Below are positions 1 through 10,037 of a stretch of DNA of 64,000 nt, piece by piece. Every line of letters begins with the position of its first letter. Positions within the stretch are counted from its first letter, which is position 1. A program made the position numbers and the translations under genes. Under the pieces are notes generated by a model. The model saw nothing but the letters and a program-made list of their open reading frames with translations. It did not search any database and was not told the DNA's origin. Source of the stretch: Aradus depressus (lineage: Eukaryota > Arthropoda > Insecta > Hemiptera > Aradidae); contig OY759215.1 in the NCBI GenBank assembly GCA_963662175.1, positions 15,427,079 through 15,491,078 on the forward strand, in the 5' to 3' direction.

Positions 1-125
1 GTTTTGGATTGACACTAATAACATTTTGTGTCGTTACATTTATTTCTTCGAAAGTTATTGCAGTTTTTGTGTTCAGCTCTCTCCCTCTCCCCTTTGTCCG
101 ATTTGGCTGGAAATCATTCGTTTTA
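1..125 (-). repeat. Family X dispersed repeat, fragment
   Basis: Reverse-strand match to the internal unit of a repeat seen at least a dozen times in this window (for example 19196-19800). Read on the minus strand it has the CAAATCGG / GGGGAGAGGG / AACACAAAAACT signature words. The open frame lying over it is incidental. Confidence 0.55.
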
Positions 126-303
126 TATTTAATTTTTTCTATTTATTCATTTTATCCAGTGAGAATGTATGACCTCCTTAGCCAGGGATGTCACAAATAT
201 GTTTTATTTAATTTTTTTTTATAATTTTTATGTCATGTGCTTCGGAGATGTTTGTTGCATGATGCAACAGATGCAACTGCATATTTATATCAAAAGGAAA
301 TAA

Positions 304-400
304 GTCGTCATTGAATCACCGGCAATATACTTCTCCAGATCGAATTAATCAATTATGTTTTCTTTCCCCCTGCAATCGATCGTATGGGCCAAAAAAAAAA
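304..400 (-). repeat. Family X, 3' end module
   Basis: On the minus strand this contains the family X end module: AATTAATT-like sequence, a GGAGAAGTATATTGCCGG block and a GGTGATTCA half hairpin. The piece between it and 1-125 is unrelated AT-rich sequence, so the copy is broken or made of two insertions. Confidence 0.55.
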
Positions 401-429
401 TGGTTGCATCCATAGGAGCTTCTGAATCA

Positions 430-740
430 TTACATCGGTACATGAATGAAGCTGGCAGAGCGAGGTGGTGCGGGGGATCTGGAGCTATTTATTTATTATT
501 TTTTATTTTATCTTATTTATTTTTTATTATTACTACACTCGTATATATTTTATTTAATGTGTATATATTACTTATTATTTTGTACATATCCTTCACCATT
601 TTATAGGAACATTTTTGTTATATTCCTTACCTTGTATATATTCCATTTATTATTTAACATTATTTTATTTTGAAACATTGTCATCAAATTTACTAGTTGT
701 TTTATTTTACCAATTGTAAATATGCTCGATAGAAGGAAAA
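430..740 (+). repeat. LINE 3' UTR-like AT-rich fragment
   Basis: A short GC-richer start (about 445-485) runs into T-rich sequence with TTGTACATATCCTTCA-type words. The same order occurs downstream of the Jockey-like remnant at 28817-29045, so this is probably another 3' UTR copy without its coding part. The two overlapping open frames here do not look like protein. Confidence 0.4.
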
Positions 741-755
741 AGAGAAATATATTTA

Positions 756-1100
756 CGAGGTGTATTCAAAAAATAACGGAAATTTTCTGTTTTTGAAACG
801 AATTTTATTTATTATAAAATATAATACTATATTATACTCTCATGACGGCCCATTATTATAGCAAAATTTAATGCAAATTCTATGATCCATTTTGTAAACA
901 AATAAATAATCGCCGATCGTACCAAAACACATGTAACCTCTTTGACAGCTGACAGCTGTCTAGCAGACTAAACATCCGGTTTGACTAACAATGTACAGAT
1001 ACTTTTCAGACATGTTTACTAACATAACAACGAAAGAATCACGCAAACGGATTAATACAACTCGCGTAATTACAAACTGTTACTTTTTGAACACACCTCG
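756..1100. mobile_element. Mariner-type MITE
   Basis: Non-coding 345-bp element. The left end CGAGGTGTATTCAAAAA and the right end, read in reverse as CGAGGTGTGTTCAAAAA, form imperfect terminal inverted repeats. TA lies at both sides (754-755 and 1101-1102), the target duplication of Tc1/mariner elements. The word CGAGGTGTATTCAAAAAGTAAC is typical of mariner-like ends. No transposase frame is present, so it is non-autonomous. Confidence 0.85.
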
Positions 1101-1188
1101 TATATTTTATAAAATATATACGACAATTTAAAATTTCATTGATGGATGTTAGCAGTAGTTAAAAGCGTTGCAATTCATGGCTTTGGAG

Positions 1189-1740
1189 TAGGGATGACTA
1201 AACCTCGATAGCACTATCGATAGTTTTTGATAGTTCGGACTATCGAAGCCATTCGATGTTTTTTTTCGACTATCGAATACTATCGTCATTTTTAAATATT
1301 CAACAATTTAAATGTTTTTGACAGGCAACTCTAATATAAACTAATAATAAAACATAAAAAATATACAAAACAAAGATCAAACCTCTTCTGGTGGTTTTTT
1401 ATGTCATTTGGTGAATATAAAAATTGTTTTAAATATACAAACCTGTGGACCTTATTGAAATAATAGTGGCAACACTGGAAATTTTTCTCTCTCTAATGCA
1501 TTGGTACGAAAGTTCGGTTATAACCTCAAAATTGCCTATTTTAAACATTTGTTTCATATAATAATTATAAAAAATCGTTCTGAAGAATAAAGATTATTTT
1601 GAATATATCATTTTTTGTGCAACGTGACATCCAAATGTACATATAATTTTCAGAGGCGATATATCGATAGTTATCGATTGTTTTACTTTAAAATCATCGA
1701 TAGTGTCGATAGTCAGACTATCGAGGTTTAGTCATCCCTA
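1189..1740. mobile_element. hAT-type MITE with perfect 8-bp target duplication
   Basis: A 552-bp element with terminal inverted repeats starting TAGGGATGACTAAACCTCGA on the left and its reverse complement on the right. It is flanked by identical 8-bp copies of CTTTGGAG (1181-1188 and 1741-1748), the size made by hAT transposases. Both subterminal regions carry clusters of ATCGATAG/CTATCGAT words, plausible transposase-binding motifs. The interior has no coding frame, so it needs a hAT transposase in trans. Confidence 0.93.
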
Positions 1741-2124
1741 CTTTGGAGTCAAACACTGATTTTAAAAGTTATTGAGAGTCACATATTTTCTCTGAGCTTA
1801 TAATTTTCTATAGATAAAGGAAACACCTCTTTAAGAAGTTTAGATTTAAGTGATGGGAGTTTCTTGTATTCTTGGAGGAGACAAAAGACTCAACGTTCAT
1901 CAATATAAACTTATTCGATTTCACTTTAAAAATATAAGTGGAACCTTAGCTTGCTAAGAGGAAAGTTAAAGGACAAACCTTCCAAGTCAGCTCATTTGTC
2001 TTGTTTGCTCCTGGATCATATTTCACGGAGAGAACTTCAAAGGGTAGGTAGGTATGTTCTATGGACACCAGAAGAAATTGGGATACCGGAGCAAAATTAG
2101 CTTAGTCAACCTGTATATTACGGT

Positions 2125-2254
2125 ATTACGATAACTATCCTGTTACCAGTATTATTACGGCTACCAGTTTATTACGATAACTACCCTGTTACCAGTATTA
2201 TTATTACGGCTACCAGTTTATTACGATAACTACCCTGTTACCAGTATTATTATT
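2125..2254. repeat. Short tandem repeat, about 2.7 units of 46-49 bp
   Basis: Three consecutive units begin ATTACGATAACTA(T/C)CCTG at 2125, 2171 and 2220. The first unit is 3 bp shorter (one ATT fewer), and the third breaks off into TTTGGGGTCC. The copies are otherwise almost identical, so the duplication is recent. Confidence 0.85.
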
Positions 2255-2859
2255 TGGGGTCCAGGCATGGCTTGGCAGATATAAGTGAAATAACTAGATA
2301 CAATTACTAAAATATATATAATAGACCCACAATGAAAAGTTAAAGACAAGAGTACAAATACAAGATAGTGAGTATCCTAATACAAAAGTGAGTGTGTCTG
2401 TCGCTCTGCCAGCCTGGGTATTTATAATGTCATGGAACCGCCTAGACTGTCGTTCTAGAACCTTCCATTATAGAATATTGGATATTTCTATATATAAGGT
2501 ATTTACAATGGTGTTGTTCTATCTTTAAATTATTATCACACATATATATATATACATCTTTAACTTTACTTTACAAAATTTATATCGGCCTTATAGTATA
2601 TATTTTGGCAAAACTAAAATTTGGACAAGGTATCGATTTGGTCCATTAGTTCTATAAGGCCTATTTATTCCATCTGGATCTAAATATTCTATATTACGTC
2701 AGATTATTTGTCCCATAAATATAATGTTATATGTCCCGATATATTTTTATAATATTAATTATTAATTTCCCCTTAGTGTCAGTGTAGTGTATGTATATTT
2801 GGTGGGATATAGGGGATTCTGGGAACAAGGAATACAATCATATATATGGTGACAACGGG
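2255..2859. other. No gene seen; AT-rich
   Basis: AT-rich sequence with a short TA microsatellite near 2540. No terminal repeat, RNA gene or protein-like frame was recognised. Confidence 0.5.
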
Positions 2860-3078
2860 TTAGTTAGTTATTGTGATTCATGCCCGGGCTATTACCAGGA
2901 GGTCATATCGCCTACTACCAGAGCGCTCTGGACATGAGCCTTACTCTACTGTAGGAGTTGTTTCCTAGGGTGGGGGTGACACCTCACAGCCTCGAGGCCA
3001 TCGCTTAACGTCCCATCCGAATGACGGCGTACTGAAGGTATTTTTACTGTTCAGATAAAAAAAACTCGGTTCTTGCGC
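2860..3078 (-). repeat. SINE-1 (tRNA-derived), head-truncated copy
   Basis: Minus-strand copy of the common SINE. The TTAGTTAGTTA tail, the CATGCCCGGGCT end block and the CTACTACCAGAGCGCTCT and CATCCGAATGACGGCG blocks are present. The tRNA-like head is lost beyond CAGATAAA. Confidence 0.75.
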
Positions 3079-3364
3079 GGGCGAACGATTTGGACAAGTG
3101 GTGGCAGGAGGAGAGCCTGGGCCATGGATGCCCTGGACCCAGTGATGCTGCGCCGATCCTCCCCGTCCGACTCACCTTTTGAAGAAGTTCAGATGTTACA
3201 CGTTATGACACAGTTGTTTATTTTTTTCTATTGATTTTTTAAATGTTTTACAAATGTATTAAACATTTGTTTTCTGTTAGATTTATGAACATGAATTCAT
3301 TCGTTTTTTGTCTCCTAGACACATAACAAATCAGATTTTTCATTCTTTTCTACACATGGATTTT

Positions 3365-3442
3365 GAGCATACCGTCCTTCGGATGGAACATCCAGCGAAG
3401 GTCTCGAGCTTGTACAACTTACTCCTTAAAGACCCCTACACT
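3365..3442 (+). repeat. SINE-1 central fragment
   Basis: Plus-strand piece of the SINE body (CCGTCCTTCGGATGG to AAAGACCCCTAC). It sits directly against an opposite-orientation copy, giving a head-on SINE pair. Confidence 0.7.
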
Positions 3443-3445
3443 TGC

Positions 3446-3695
3446 TTAGTTAGACTGGGCTTCAACTACAAGGTCATATTGCCTACTACCAGAGCGCTTT
3501 TTCGTCACTCTGGTGAACATGAGCCCAACTCTCCTATGGGAGTCTTAAATTTCGCCTAAACCTAAATCTTTATACACCAAGGGTAACGTTTTTAGCTTAT
3601 TTACCTCCCAGATAAAATATACTAAAGGCCTCGGTCGAAATTCGAACCCGCGATCTTGAGCTCAGTATAAGCACGCATAGCATACAGCTACCGGA
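3446..3695 (-). repeat. SINE-1, nearly complete copy
   Basis: Minus-strand copy with tail, body and tRNA-like head. The B-box reads on the plus strand as TTCGAACCCGCGA. The CGTCCCATCC central block is deleted between the TTCACC-like and TTTACCTCCC blocks. Confidence 0.75.
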
Positions 3696-3704
3696 GGAAA
3701 CAAG

Positions 3705-3912
3705 ACAAAACTGAGAATGGTGGGAGACAACTATATTTAAAAACAGGAACGTACATAGTGTTAGCCATTTGTAAAGCAACTTGAAAATAGAAGCTATATC
3801 TGTTTCCTGAGGACTCTCCGTTCGAACAGTGCTCCTGGGAGCTCTTTGTCCTGTTCATAGTGTACTTTTTTCTTTCAGAAAGATCTTTAAGGTTGTTTTT
3901 TTTACTAAAACA
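3705..3912. other. No gene seen
   Basis: Short spacer between SINE copies. The small frames here lack any recognisable domain. Confidence 0.4.
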
Positions 3913-4194
3913 GTTATTATGACTCATGTCCGGGCTTTATCTATGAGGTCTTATCGCCTACTACCAGAGCGCTCTTTCGACACTCTGGTGGACAAGAGCC
4001 CAACTCTTACTATGGGAGTCCTAGCTTTTGCCTACCCTAAATTTTTATTCACCTAGGGTGGGGTCTTTAACGAGTACCTGACATCGTACAGGCTCGGACC
4101 ATCGTTTAACATTCCATTCGAAGGAGGGTGTGCTTAATTTTATTTTATTTTCCAGATAAAACAAACTAAGGGCCTCGGCCGGATTACGAATCCG
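3913..4194 (-). repeat. SINE-1 cut off by the Gypsy-like LTR element
   Basis: Minus-strand copy, tail first. It runs through CTCGGCCGG into the B-box region and stops abruptly at GAATCCG, exactly where the left LTR begins. The rest of the tRNA-like head is absent on both sides of the LTR element. Confidence 0.8.
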
Positions 4195-5261
4195 AAAATA
4201 AATAAAATTGAGATCAAAAAATTATTAAATTTGAAAATTATTTAAATCGCGACTTTAATTAAACAATGCCTGAATAGCTGAAAGCACTCCCACGGGAAGA
4301 ACGGTTACAAGATCCTAACGGTTAGTTGACATCAGTAATTAACAATAATTAATTACTGTTGTCAACCAGAAGAAGCATGAGTGGGGGGGGGGGAATGAAA
4401 TGAATCAAACCTATAACTTTAACATATTTATTTTAATGAGAACATATTTACAAAACAACAATTGAATATATATAATTTGGCCGTGTGTCTGAAGGACTGA
4501 ATTATAACTTAATTACGAGGTACCTCGATACGATATCCATGGCGAATGACGGCGTGATCACCCTTTCTGGACCTCCCGTAGAAATCGTCTATTCACATAG
4601 TCCCTGAAGATCTGCGTAGTTTCGAGGGCACACCAGAAGTTACACCCCCACTGACTTTGCACCGTCCAAAATCAAAGTGTGTCTCTACGACTAATTCACA
4701 TATTCAAACTGATATTACTTATAGAAAAGATACGTGGTGATCACCCAAGACATGAACGAAGACTGTTAGTAATTTCACATATTCAAACTAAACTTTACTT
4801 ATAGAAAAGATACGTGGTGATCCACCAAGACATGAGCAAAGAATGAGTAAAACGGGGAGTGGCTTCCGATATCTGACCGTGGTAGGGGACAGTTCTCGAG
4901 GCTTGATTGGTCGTCGGACTCCGCCCATTTTATTTCCAGCCAATCGCATATTACCAATTAACATCTGCCTCTAGTTGTGTGAAAACCTGGAGTAAGAAAA
5001 AAAAAACCTTTACTGCTTATTCCTTATACACCGGATGTAGACAATTATCTTGGCTTCCTTTCCATTGTGTCTCTATTATTCTTTATTTTCGCTCCCAGCG
5101 ATCGCGATTCTCTCGCAGGCATCATTGGTTCCGAGCAGTCTCTTCCAAATGCAATTCTCGTTTATTCAACACCACACAACCCATACTTTGCTCCTAGCGA
5201 TCGCGATCCTCTCATAGACATCGCCAGTTCTGAGCATTATCTATAGGGTAGACATGCTACA
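4195..5261 (-). repeat. 3' LTR of the Gypsy-like element, end-truncated
   Basis: Matches 10106-11171 almost perfectly but lacks about 47 bp that the 5' LTR has at the primer-site end. The missing part is replaced by truncated SINE-1. The open frame at 4907-5197 recurs in the other LTR and is not evidence of a gene. Confidence 0.92.
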
Positions 5262-5280
5262 ATATCCCCCGTTCCCGTTA
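5262..5280 (-). promoter_or_regulatory. Polypurine tract
   Basis: Directly inside the 3' LTR the minus strand reads AACGGGAACGGGGGAT, the expected plus-strand DNA primer for an LTR element in this orientation. Confidence 0.75.
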
Positions 5281-7029
5281 AAATAAAATATGTCGGCTAA
5301 ATGACCATTGGAAGTCACATATTTTATTAGTTTCACTTAACACTTGCTCGTTCACTGAGCATATACACTTAACCAAATACTCAGGTATCGACCTCATTAT
5401 CATGCGTGACCAAAACATGATTTTAAATTTCCTTTCGAATCGGCATGGCTTGCCTATGCATGCGTGACCAAAGCATGATTTTACTTTACGCTGTACTTCT
5501 TGGAGTTAACCCTCTCCATTGGCAAATAACGATGATTCTATTTCTAGCATACATTCACTGACTAGTTAAAACATCCAAAAAGGCCCCACGCCTCGACAAT
5601 GTTTCAACTGAATTCCCATATACCTAATCCGCTTCAACAAAAATTTGGGTTGACCAAACCCTAACTATATGCCTCCTTAGGCCTTCGACAGGTATTTACC
5701 TTCTGCCGGAACGACGACGAAATATAAAATAGAAAAATAAGCCCACTCAAATCCCATCTCAGTTTCATAAATATATGTAAATTCCGGCATCCGCATTAAT
5801 CAAGTAGCGAAACCCTTTCTTCAGTTCAACAGTCAGTTCATGGCATAAAAAAAATAATTAAACAAAATCCCGCCCCTTTAAATGGATTCTACAAGCATCA
5901 ATGGAGTGGCCCCTTCTCCGTGTGTACGATAATTAAATATTCAATTCTGGGTATCCCCTCCAGTTTATAATATATCTCCCCCTTTAGTCATGTATGCTTC
6001 GGCACCTTGCCCTAGGATTTCTTAAATAAAATAACAAAATTGACATTTGACCTACCGTGGTCGACCCTGCATCATAATAAGTAAGGTCCATACCTGAATA
6101 TATGTTACAAATATATTTACAAGGCTCTCATTGGGTTAACATAGCCCATCATGGTCACTAGATAAAATATGGGTCAATGTGACATTTTCAATAGATACAC
6201 ACGGTCGGATACTAATACAAATATTATTTTAAAATACAAAACAAAACAGACAAATACAATTGAAAGTACATTTACCATACGTGACTACCTACAAATGTGT
6301 GTGCCATCGCCTCGCTGTCAGCCTACTCAGATCCGCGTCTCCTAATCAAATTTAAATACGTAGGTATATTCCCATGGATGGCCAATCCATATACCGTCTG
6401 CCCCGTCCTACAATTATGTCAATTTCAAATGAAGCCACAAACCTATCTAAACTAAATTATCCCAACATCATAAACAAATTGTTAATACTATTTAAAAAAA
6501 ATACTCTTACTAAATATATGAACAAAAAATTATCCTAACTTAATATCTAGAATTAAAAAAAAAAAACTAACCCTAACTTATTATACTATTTACAACCTGG
6601 CGATTCACTTTGGAATCTTTGAGCTCGACTAAGGGGGGTATGCTCGATGTTAAGCCCCAGGGGAGGGCCAGAATGTCCCCGTCTGCCTTATCCTATTTAC
6701 AAAAAAAAATAACTAAATAATAAATCCCGTGTCCCCAATAAATGTGTATGTGTGATTCTTTGTGTGTTGTTGTATAATGAGGTGTTGGCCGTTAGTGTAA
6801 AATAATAAATAATTCCCAAATAATAAAAATAGTGTCTGTTTTATGTGTGTGTGACTTTGTCTAACTGTTCCTGGGATAGCTGGGGATGGACACCCATAGA
6901 GACGTCACAAATCTCTTCCCTGACTCTAGGGCCGCGATCTCGTCTGCAATAATCGCCCCCCTAACTCGGCTGAAGTAAGATCGTTAATCTCAAAGAGAGC
7001 CCTAGCGCTTCTCTAGCCTGCTTGTAAAT
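5281..7029 (-). other. Non-coding interior of the Gypsy-like element
   Basis: AT-rich stretch between the pol remnant and the polypurine tract, where env or downstream pol would lie in a complete element. No envelope-like frame, signal peptide or transmembrane run was seen. A short near-duplication of (T)GCGTGACCAAA(A/G)CATGATTTTA occurs at about 5404 and 5461. Confidence 0.6.
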
Positions 7030-7827
7030 TTATCCGCTAATACACGGCTTCTGTAAGATCGTATAAAAGATTCCTCCTTCCGCTATGTCGCTGCCGAGAT
7101 GTCCTAAAATAAAAATTTGAGGACTTTCCTTGTCTAAAATCTGATAAGGTCCTTCCCAGAATAGTAATAGTAATATTTCCCTCTTACCGGTGGATATCCG
7201 CAGAGATTGTACTAACACCTGATCGCCAATTTCTAACGTAGTCTGTTGGTGTCGTACCTCAAAGTTTTGTTTCTGTCTTTCGGCCTGTTTTTCTGTAAAT
7301 TTGTAAGTCTGTTGTTGTAGTCCCGAAATGTCAGTTATCCTATTGTCTTTGATGAAGTTCACCTGCGGATGTTCTTCACAAGTGGGGTTGCCATTAGTCG
7401 GGTAGCGGATTATGTGGTCATTGTCTGTCGATATGTCTGTTACTTCGTCCTCGTTTCTAAGTAGGACAGAAAACTCCTGCATCAGAGATGATATTCTGAC
7501 GTCATCTGGGAAAGTTATGTTTTTGTCATTCCCTGTCAGTCTGTCTGTGATTTCGTCCTCTTTTATACTTGATGAATTTACGTGATCTGGGGCAGTCGTA
7601 GTATTGTCGGGGTATGTTTGTTTGTCGATGGGCTCTTCCTGCTTAGCAGTGATTGGTAAGGATGTCTTTGCTATTGATTCTACGTTAACTGGTGATCTGA
7701 TATCAAAAAATTTGTACTCGTAACCTAATCCTTGAAGTGGTCTTCTCGTGCTGATAAAAACTGGTTCCAAACGTCCATTACCGTGTCTTCCTAAACCGCT
7801 ACCTTCTTGGTACCCTTGAAGCTTCAT
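7030..7827 (-). pseudogene. Pol remnant: G-patch plus integrase C-terminal domain
   Basis: About 265 residues in one frame. The ATG is at 7827; upstream in this frame a TAA stop follows closely. Residues about 5-38 match the G-patch pattern (GYQEGSGLGRHGNG...EPV...GLGYE), a glycine-rich nucleic-acid-binding module found after some retroviral proteases. A long acidic linker follows with two related segments (DEITD...TGNDKNI and DEVTD...TDNDHII). The end (QNFEVRHQQ..., LEIGDQVLV, FWEGPYQIL) matches the SH3-like C-terminal domain of Gypsy/retroviral integrases. Reverse transcriptase, RNase H and integrase catalytic core are absent, so this is a deletion fusion. A frame change near 7830-7845 separates it from the gag-linked reading frame. 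Confidence 0.75.
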
Positions 7828-8007
7828 CAATGTCAGTCCGTTGTTTTACAGGAGTGGGACATCTATTGTCAACGTTAGTATGTAGGTCAATGTCCCCTGT
7901 CAATCTCGTCATCATCTCTGTACCAAGCAAACTGCGTATGTCCCCCTTGAATTTAAATTTACCTCCCCCCATAGTTTTAAGTTTGTTCATCCCACTCCTG
8001 CTACTTA
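7799..8007 (-). pseudogene. Short -1-frame continuation of gag (pro-frame remnant)
   Basis: The frame reached by a -1 shift at 8008-8014 is open from there through an ATG at 7990 to a stop at 7799. It codes about 70 residues starting MNKLKTMGGGKFKFKGDIRS. In retroviruses and related elements this position holds protease, but no D-S/T-G active site is present. Near its end (TPVKQRTDID) the coding sense appears to continue in another frame into the G-patch frame, indicating a one-base break. Confidence 0.6.
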
Positions 8008-9621
8008 GTTTTTTATCAAGTGGTCAACAATTGGTTTCAGGTTGTTAGCCAACTCTCCAAGGGATTGCTTTATTTCTTTCATGTCTGTATTGACATTGTT
8101 GTCTGTCACTACCTCCATGTTTCTTACATTAGGTTTCGACTGGTTATCCCTATAATTAGGTGGTCGATTATAATTCTGATTTGAGTCATAGTAATTACGT
8201 GGCCGATCGTAATTTGGATTTGACTCGCGGGAAGGGCCTCGGCTAAATTGATTCCCTCTCTCTTGATTGTAGTGAGAGGTTCCCCGTGCATTCCCAGAAT
8301 TGTAACGAGGTAGGTCTTGTTTGGGAAAGTTATTGTTTTTCGGAAGACTATCTGGTCGGTACTGTCTTTCCCCGCCTTTCCAAGAACTATCCTTTAATTT
8401 ACAATCACGTCTAATTATGTTAGTACCTATCCTAATTATTTGCTCATGTAGTCTCTCAATAGAGATTATTCCCTGGATCCTAACTGAATTTTCGACCGTC
8501 TCTCCATAATGTTTGCTTAATAGTTCACATACGTAGCCTTCCGGAATTTTATATGTACTATCCTGGAGTCGTGACACTAATTTTGAAAAATGTTCGCTGG
8601 GTGTTTTATCCATATGATCGGCATAGCCTTGGGTATCAAGTTCCCTACGGACTATAACGTCATATTTCTCCCCGCAGAACCTATCTTTGAACGCATTGAC
8701 GAATTCATCAAAAGAGCGGATACTTCCTGACTTTACAAGGAACCAATCCAGACCCTCGCCCTTTAAATGTGACTTTATAAATTCGTTCAGATTATAAAAT
8801 TCTCCAATGTGACTATATGCAATTTCTAAATTTGATATGAAATGATTGGGTAAGTCCAACACATTGTTACGGAACGTTACCTTGTTACGTTCGTAATTTT
8901 TTATATACGTATTTTGGAAAGTGACGTTACTAGGCTGTTCGCGAGCAAAGGTCTGACCTGTATACCAATCTTTATGTTCTTCAGGGATGGTGAACGTCAC
9001 TTGGTCATTATGTTTTGGGGTTGAGACCTGATTTTGACCCGAAACAGTATCTATTCTCTTCGAGATATTGGCGAATCTCTTCTCACAATCGGTACGAAAA
9101 AGATTTTGGTTCGAATTTATTTCCTCGACCTCCTTATCTAAACGTTGTGTTTCTGACATGATCCTACCTGTCATTTCATGATGACAGACATCTACCATGT
9201 CCCTAACTTCAGAAACATGTTTGTCATATTTCCCTTCTAAATTATCCTGTCTAGTTCTCAATTCTCCGGACTCAGATCGTAGAGTGCCCATATCGCGATT
9301 AATGGATTCGATATTATTTGCCATTGCCGAAATTTGTTCCTTTATCTCCGAAGTCTGCTGTCCTATCTGTTCCTGCATGGCTTTTCCCTGTTGTCCTAGT
9401 CCCGAAATCTGTTCCTGCATGGCCTTTCCCTGCTGTCCTATCTGTTCCTGCATGTCCGCTTTTAAATCCTTTCCCAAGTTTCCCATCTGTTCCTGCATGG
9501 CCTTAAACATCGCCTCTAGGTCAAATTTAGGATTTTCTACCGGGGACTCCGGGGGCGTACGGATAGTTTTCCTAGACCGTGTCTGTATCGGCTCTAAGTC
9601 CGACTGCCCTTTCCCTTCCAT
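8005..9621 (-). CDS. gag: Gag-like structural protein of the Gypsy-like element
   Basis: 538 residues from an ATG at 9621, the first in frame after the leader. Residues about 35-110 form a glutamine-rich coiled coil built from near-repeats of MQEQIGQQGKA. Residues about 215-390 resemble the capsid-like gag region of arthropod LTR elements (GLDWFLVKSGSIRSFDEF, DRFCGEKYDVIVRRELD, MDKTPSEHFSKLVSRLQD). The C-terminus (about 435-510) is Arg/Asn/Tyr-rich (RNYYDSNQNYNRPPNYR) and probably binds nucleic acid; no CCHC zinc knuckle is present. The uninterrupted frame, while pol is gutted, suggests gag is still useful to the element. Confidence 0.85.
   Translation of the reverse strand: MEGKGQSDLEPIQTRSRKTIRTPPESPVENPKFDLEAMFKAMQEQMGNLGKDLKADMQEQIGQQGKAMQEQISGLGQQGKAMQEQIGQQTSEIKEQISAMANNIESINRDMGTLRSESGELRTRQDNLEGKYDKHVSEVRDMVDVCHHEMTGRIMSETQRLDKEVEEINSNQNLFRTDCEKRFANISKRIDTVSGQNQVSTPKHNDQVTFTIPEEHKDWYTGQTFAREQPSNVTFQNTYIKNYERNKVTFRNNVLDLPNHFISNLEIAYSHIGEFYNLNEFIKSHLKGEGLDWFLVKSGSIRSFDEFVNAFKDRFCGEKYDVIVRRELDTQGYADHMDKTPSEHFSKLVSRLQDSTYKIPEGYVCELLSKHYGETVENSVRIQGIISIERLHEQIIRIGTNIIRRDCKLKDSSWKGGERQYRPDSLPKNNNFPKQDLPRYNSGNARGTSHYNQERGNQFSRGPSRESNPNYDRPRNYYDSNQNYNRPPNYRDNQSKPNVRNMEVVTDNNVNTDMKEIKQSLGELANNLKPIVDHLIKN
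8008..8014 (-). promoter_or_regulatory. Candidate -1 ribosomal frameshift site A-AAA-AAC
   Basis: On the minus strand the last gag codons are ATA AAA AAC TAA. The heptamer A AAA AAC is in the correct phase (X XXY YYZ) for -1 slippage, ends right before the gag stop, and the -1 frame is open through the downstream ATG. This heptamer is the one used at gag-pro junctions of some retroviruses. A downstream stem or pseudoknot was not established. Confidence 0.75.
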
Positions 9622-10037
9622 TCTGATAAGAAATATATATCAAAACAATTAAATGAATTATACGGGAGGTCTGGTGCTAACCTAATTTCTATGGTGACCT
9701 GTCAGATGGCATCACAATACAACAATAGTTATAATATGTAAAATAAATGCCTACTAAATCTACATAAAAAAAAAAATCAAAAACAAAAAAAATAAAATTA
9801 TTTCAATAAATGATGTCATTCATTGTCCCTACCCTCACCCATCCTTCTTCAGTTTTGATTCTAAATACCGACTTTAAGTGAAAATATAACATTGTGGCCT
9901 AATAGGCTGGAATCTACGTTAAAAAGCAAAAAAAAAATTTTTTTTTTTTTTTTTTTAATTAAAAAATTAATTAATTAATAAGGGATCGATTAGTGGGGTT
10001 CATTAATTATACTAATTGGCATAATTAATAAACAAAT
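9622..10037 (-). other. Leader of the Gypsy-like element
   Basis: Untranslated region between primer site and gag ATG, about 416 bp. It contains a long A/T block (about 9928-9980) with TTAATTAA-type palindromic words. Packaging signals are expected here in such elements but none could be defined. Confidence 0.6.

Noticed and set aside
4907..5197. 96-codon protein gene
   Set aside because: The same frame occurs at 10817-11107 because both lie in LTRs; no domain, no independent evidence.
5281..7029. Decayed env gene in the Gypsy-like element
   Set aside because: No signal peptide, transmembrane run or cysteine pattern in any frame; cannot be supported.
9197..9652. 151-codon plus-strand protein
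   Set aside because: It is the reverse-strand shadow of the repetitive coiled-coil part of gag.
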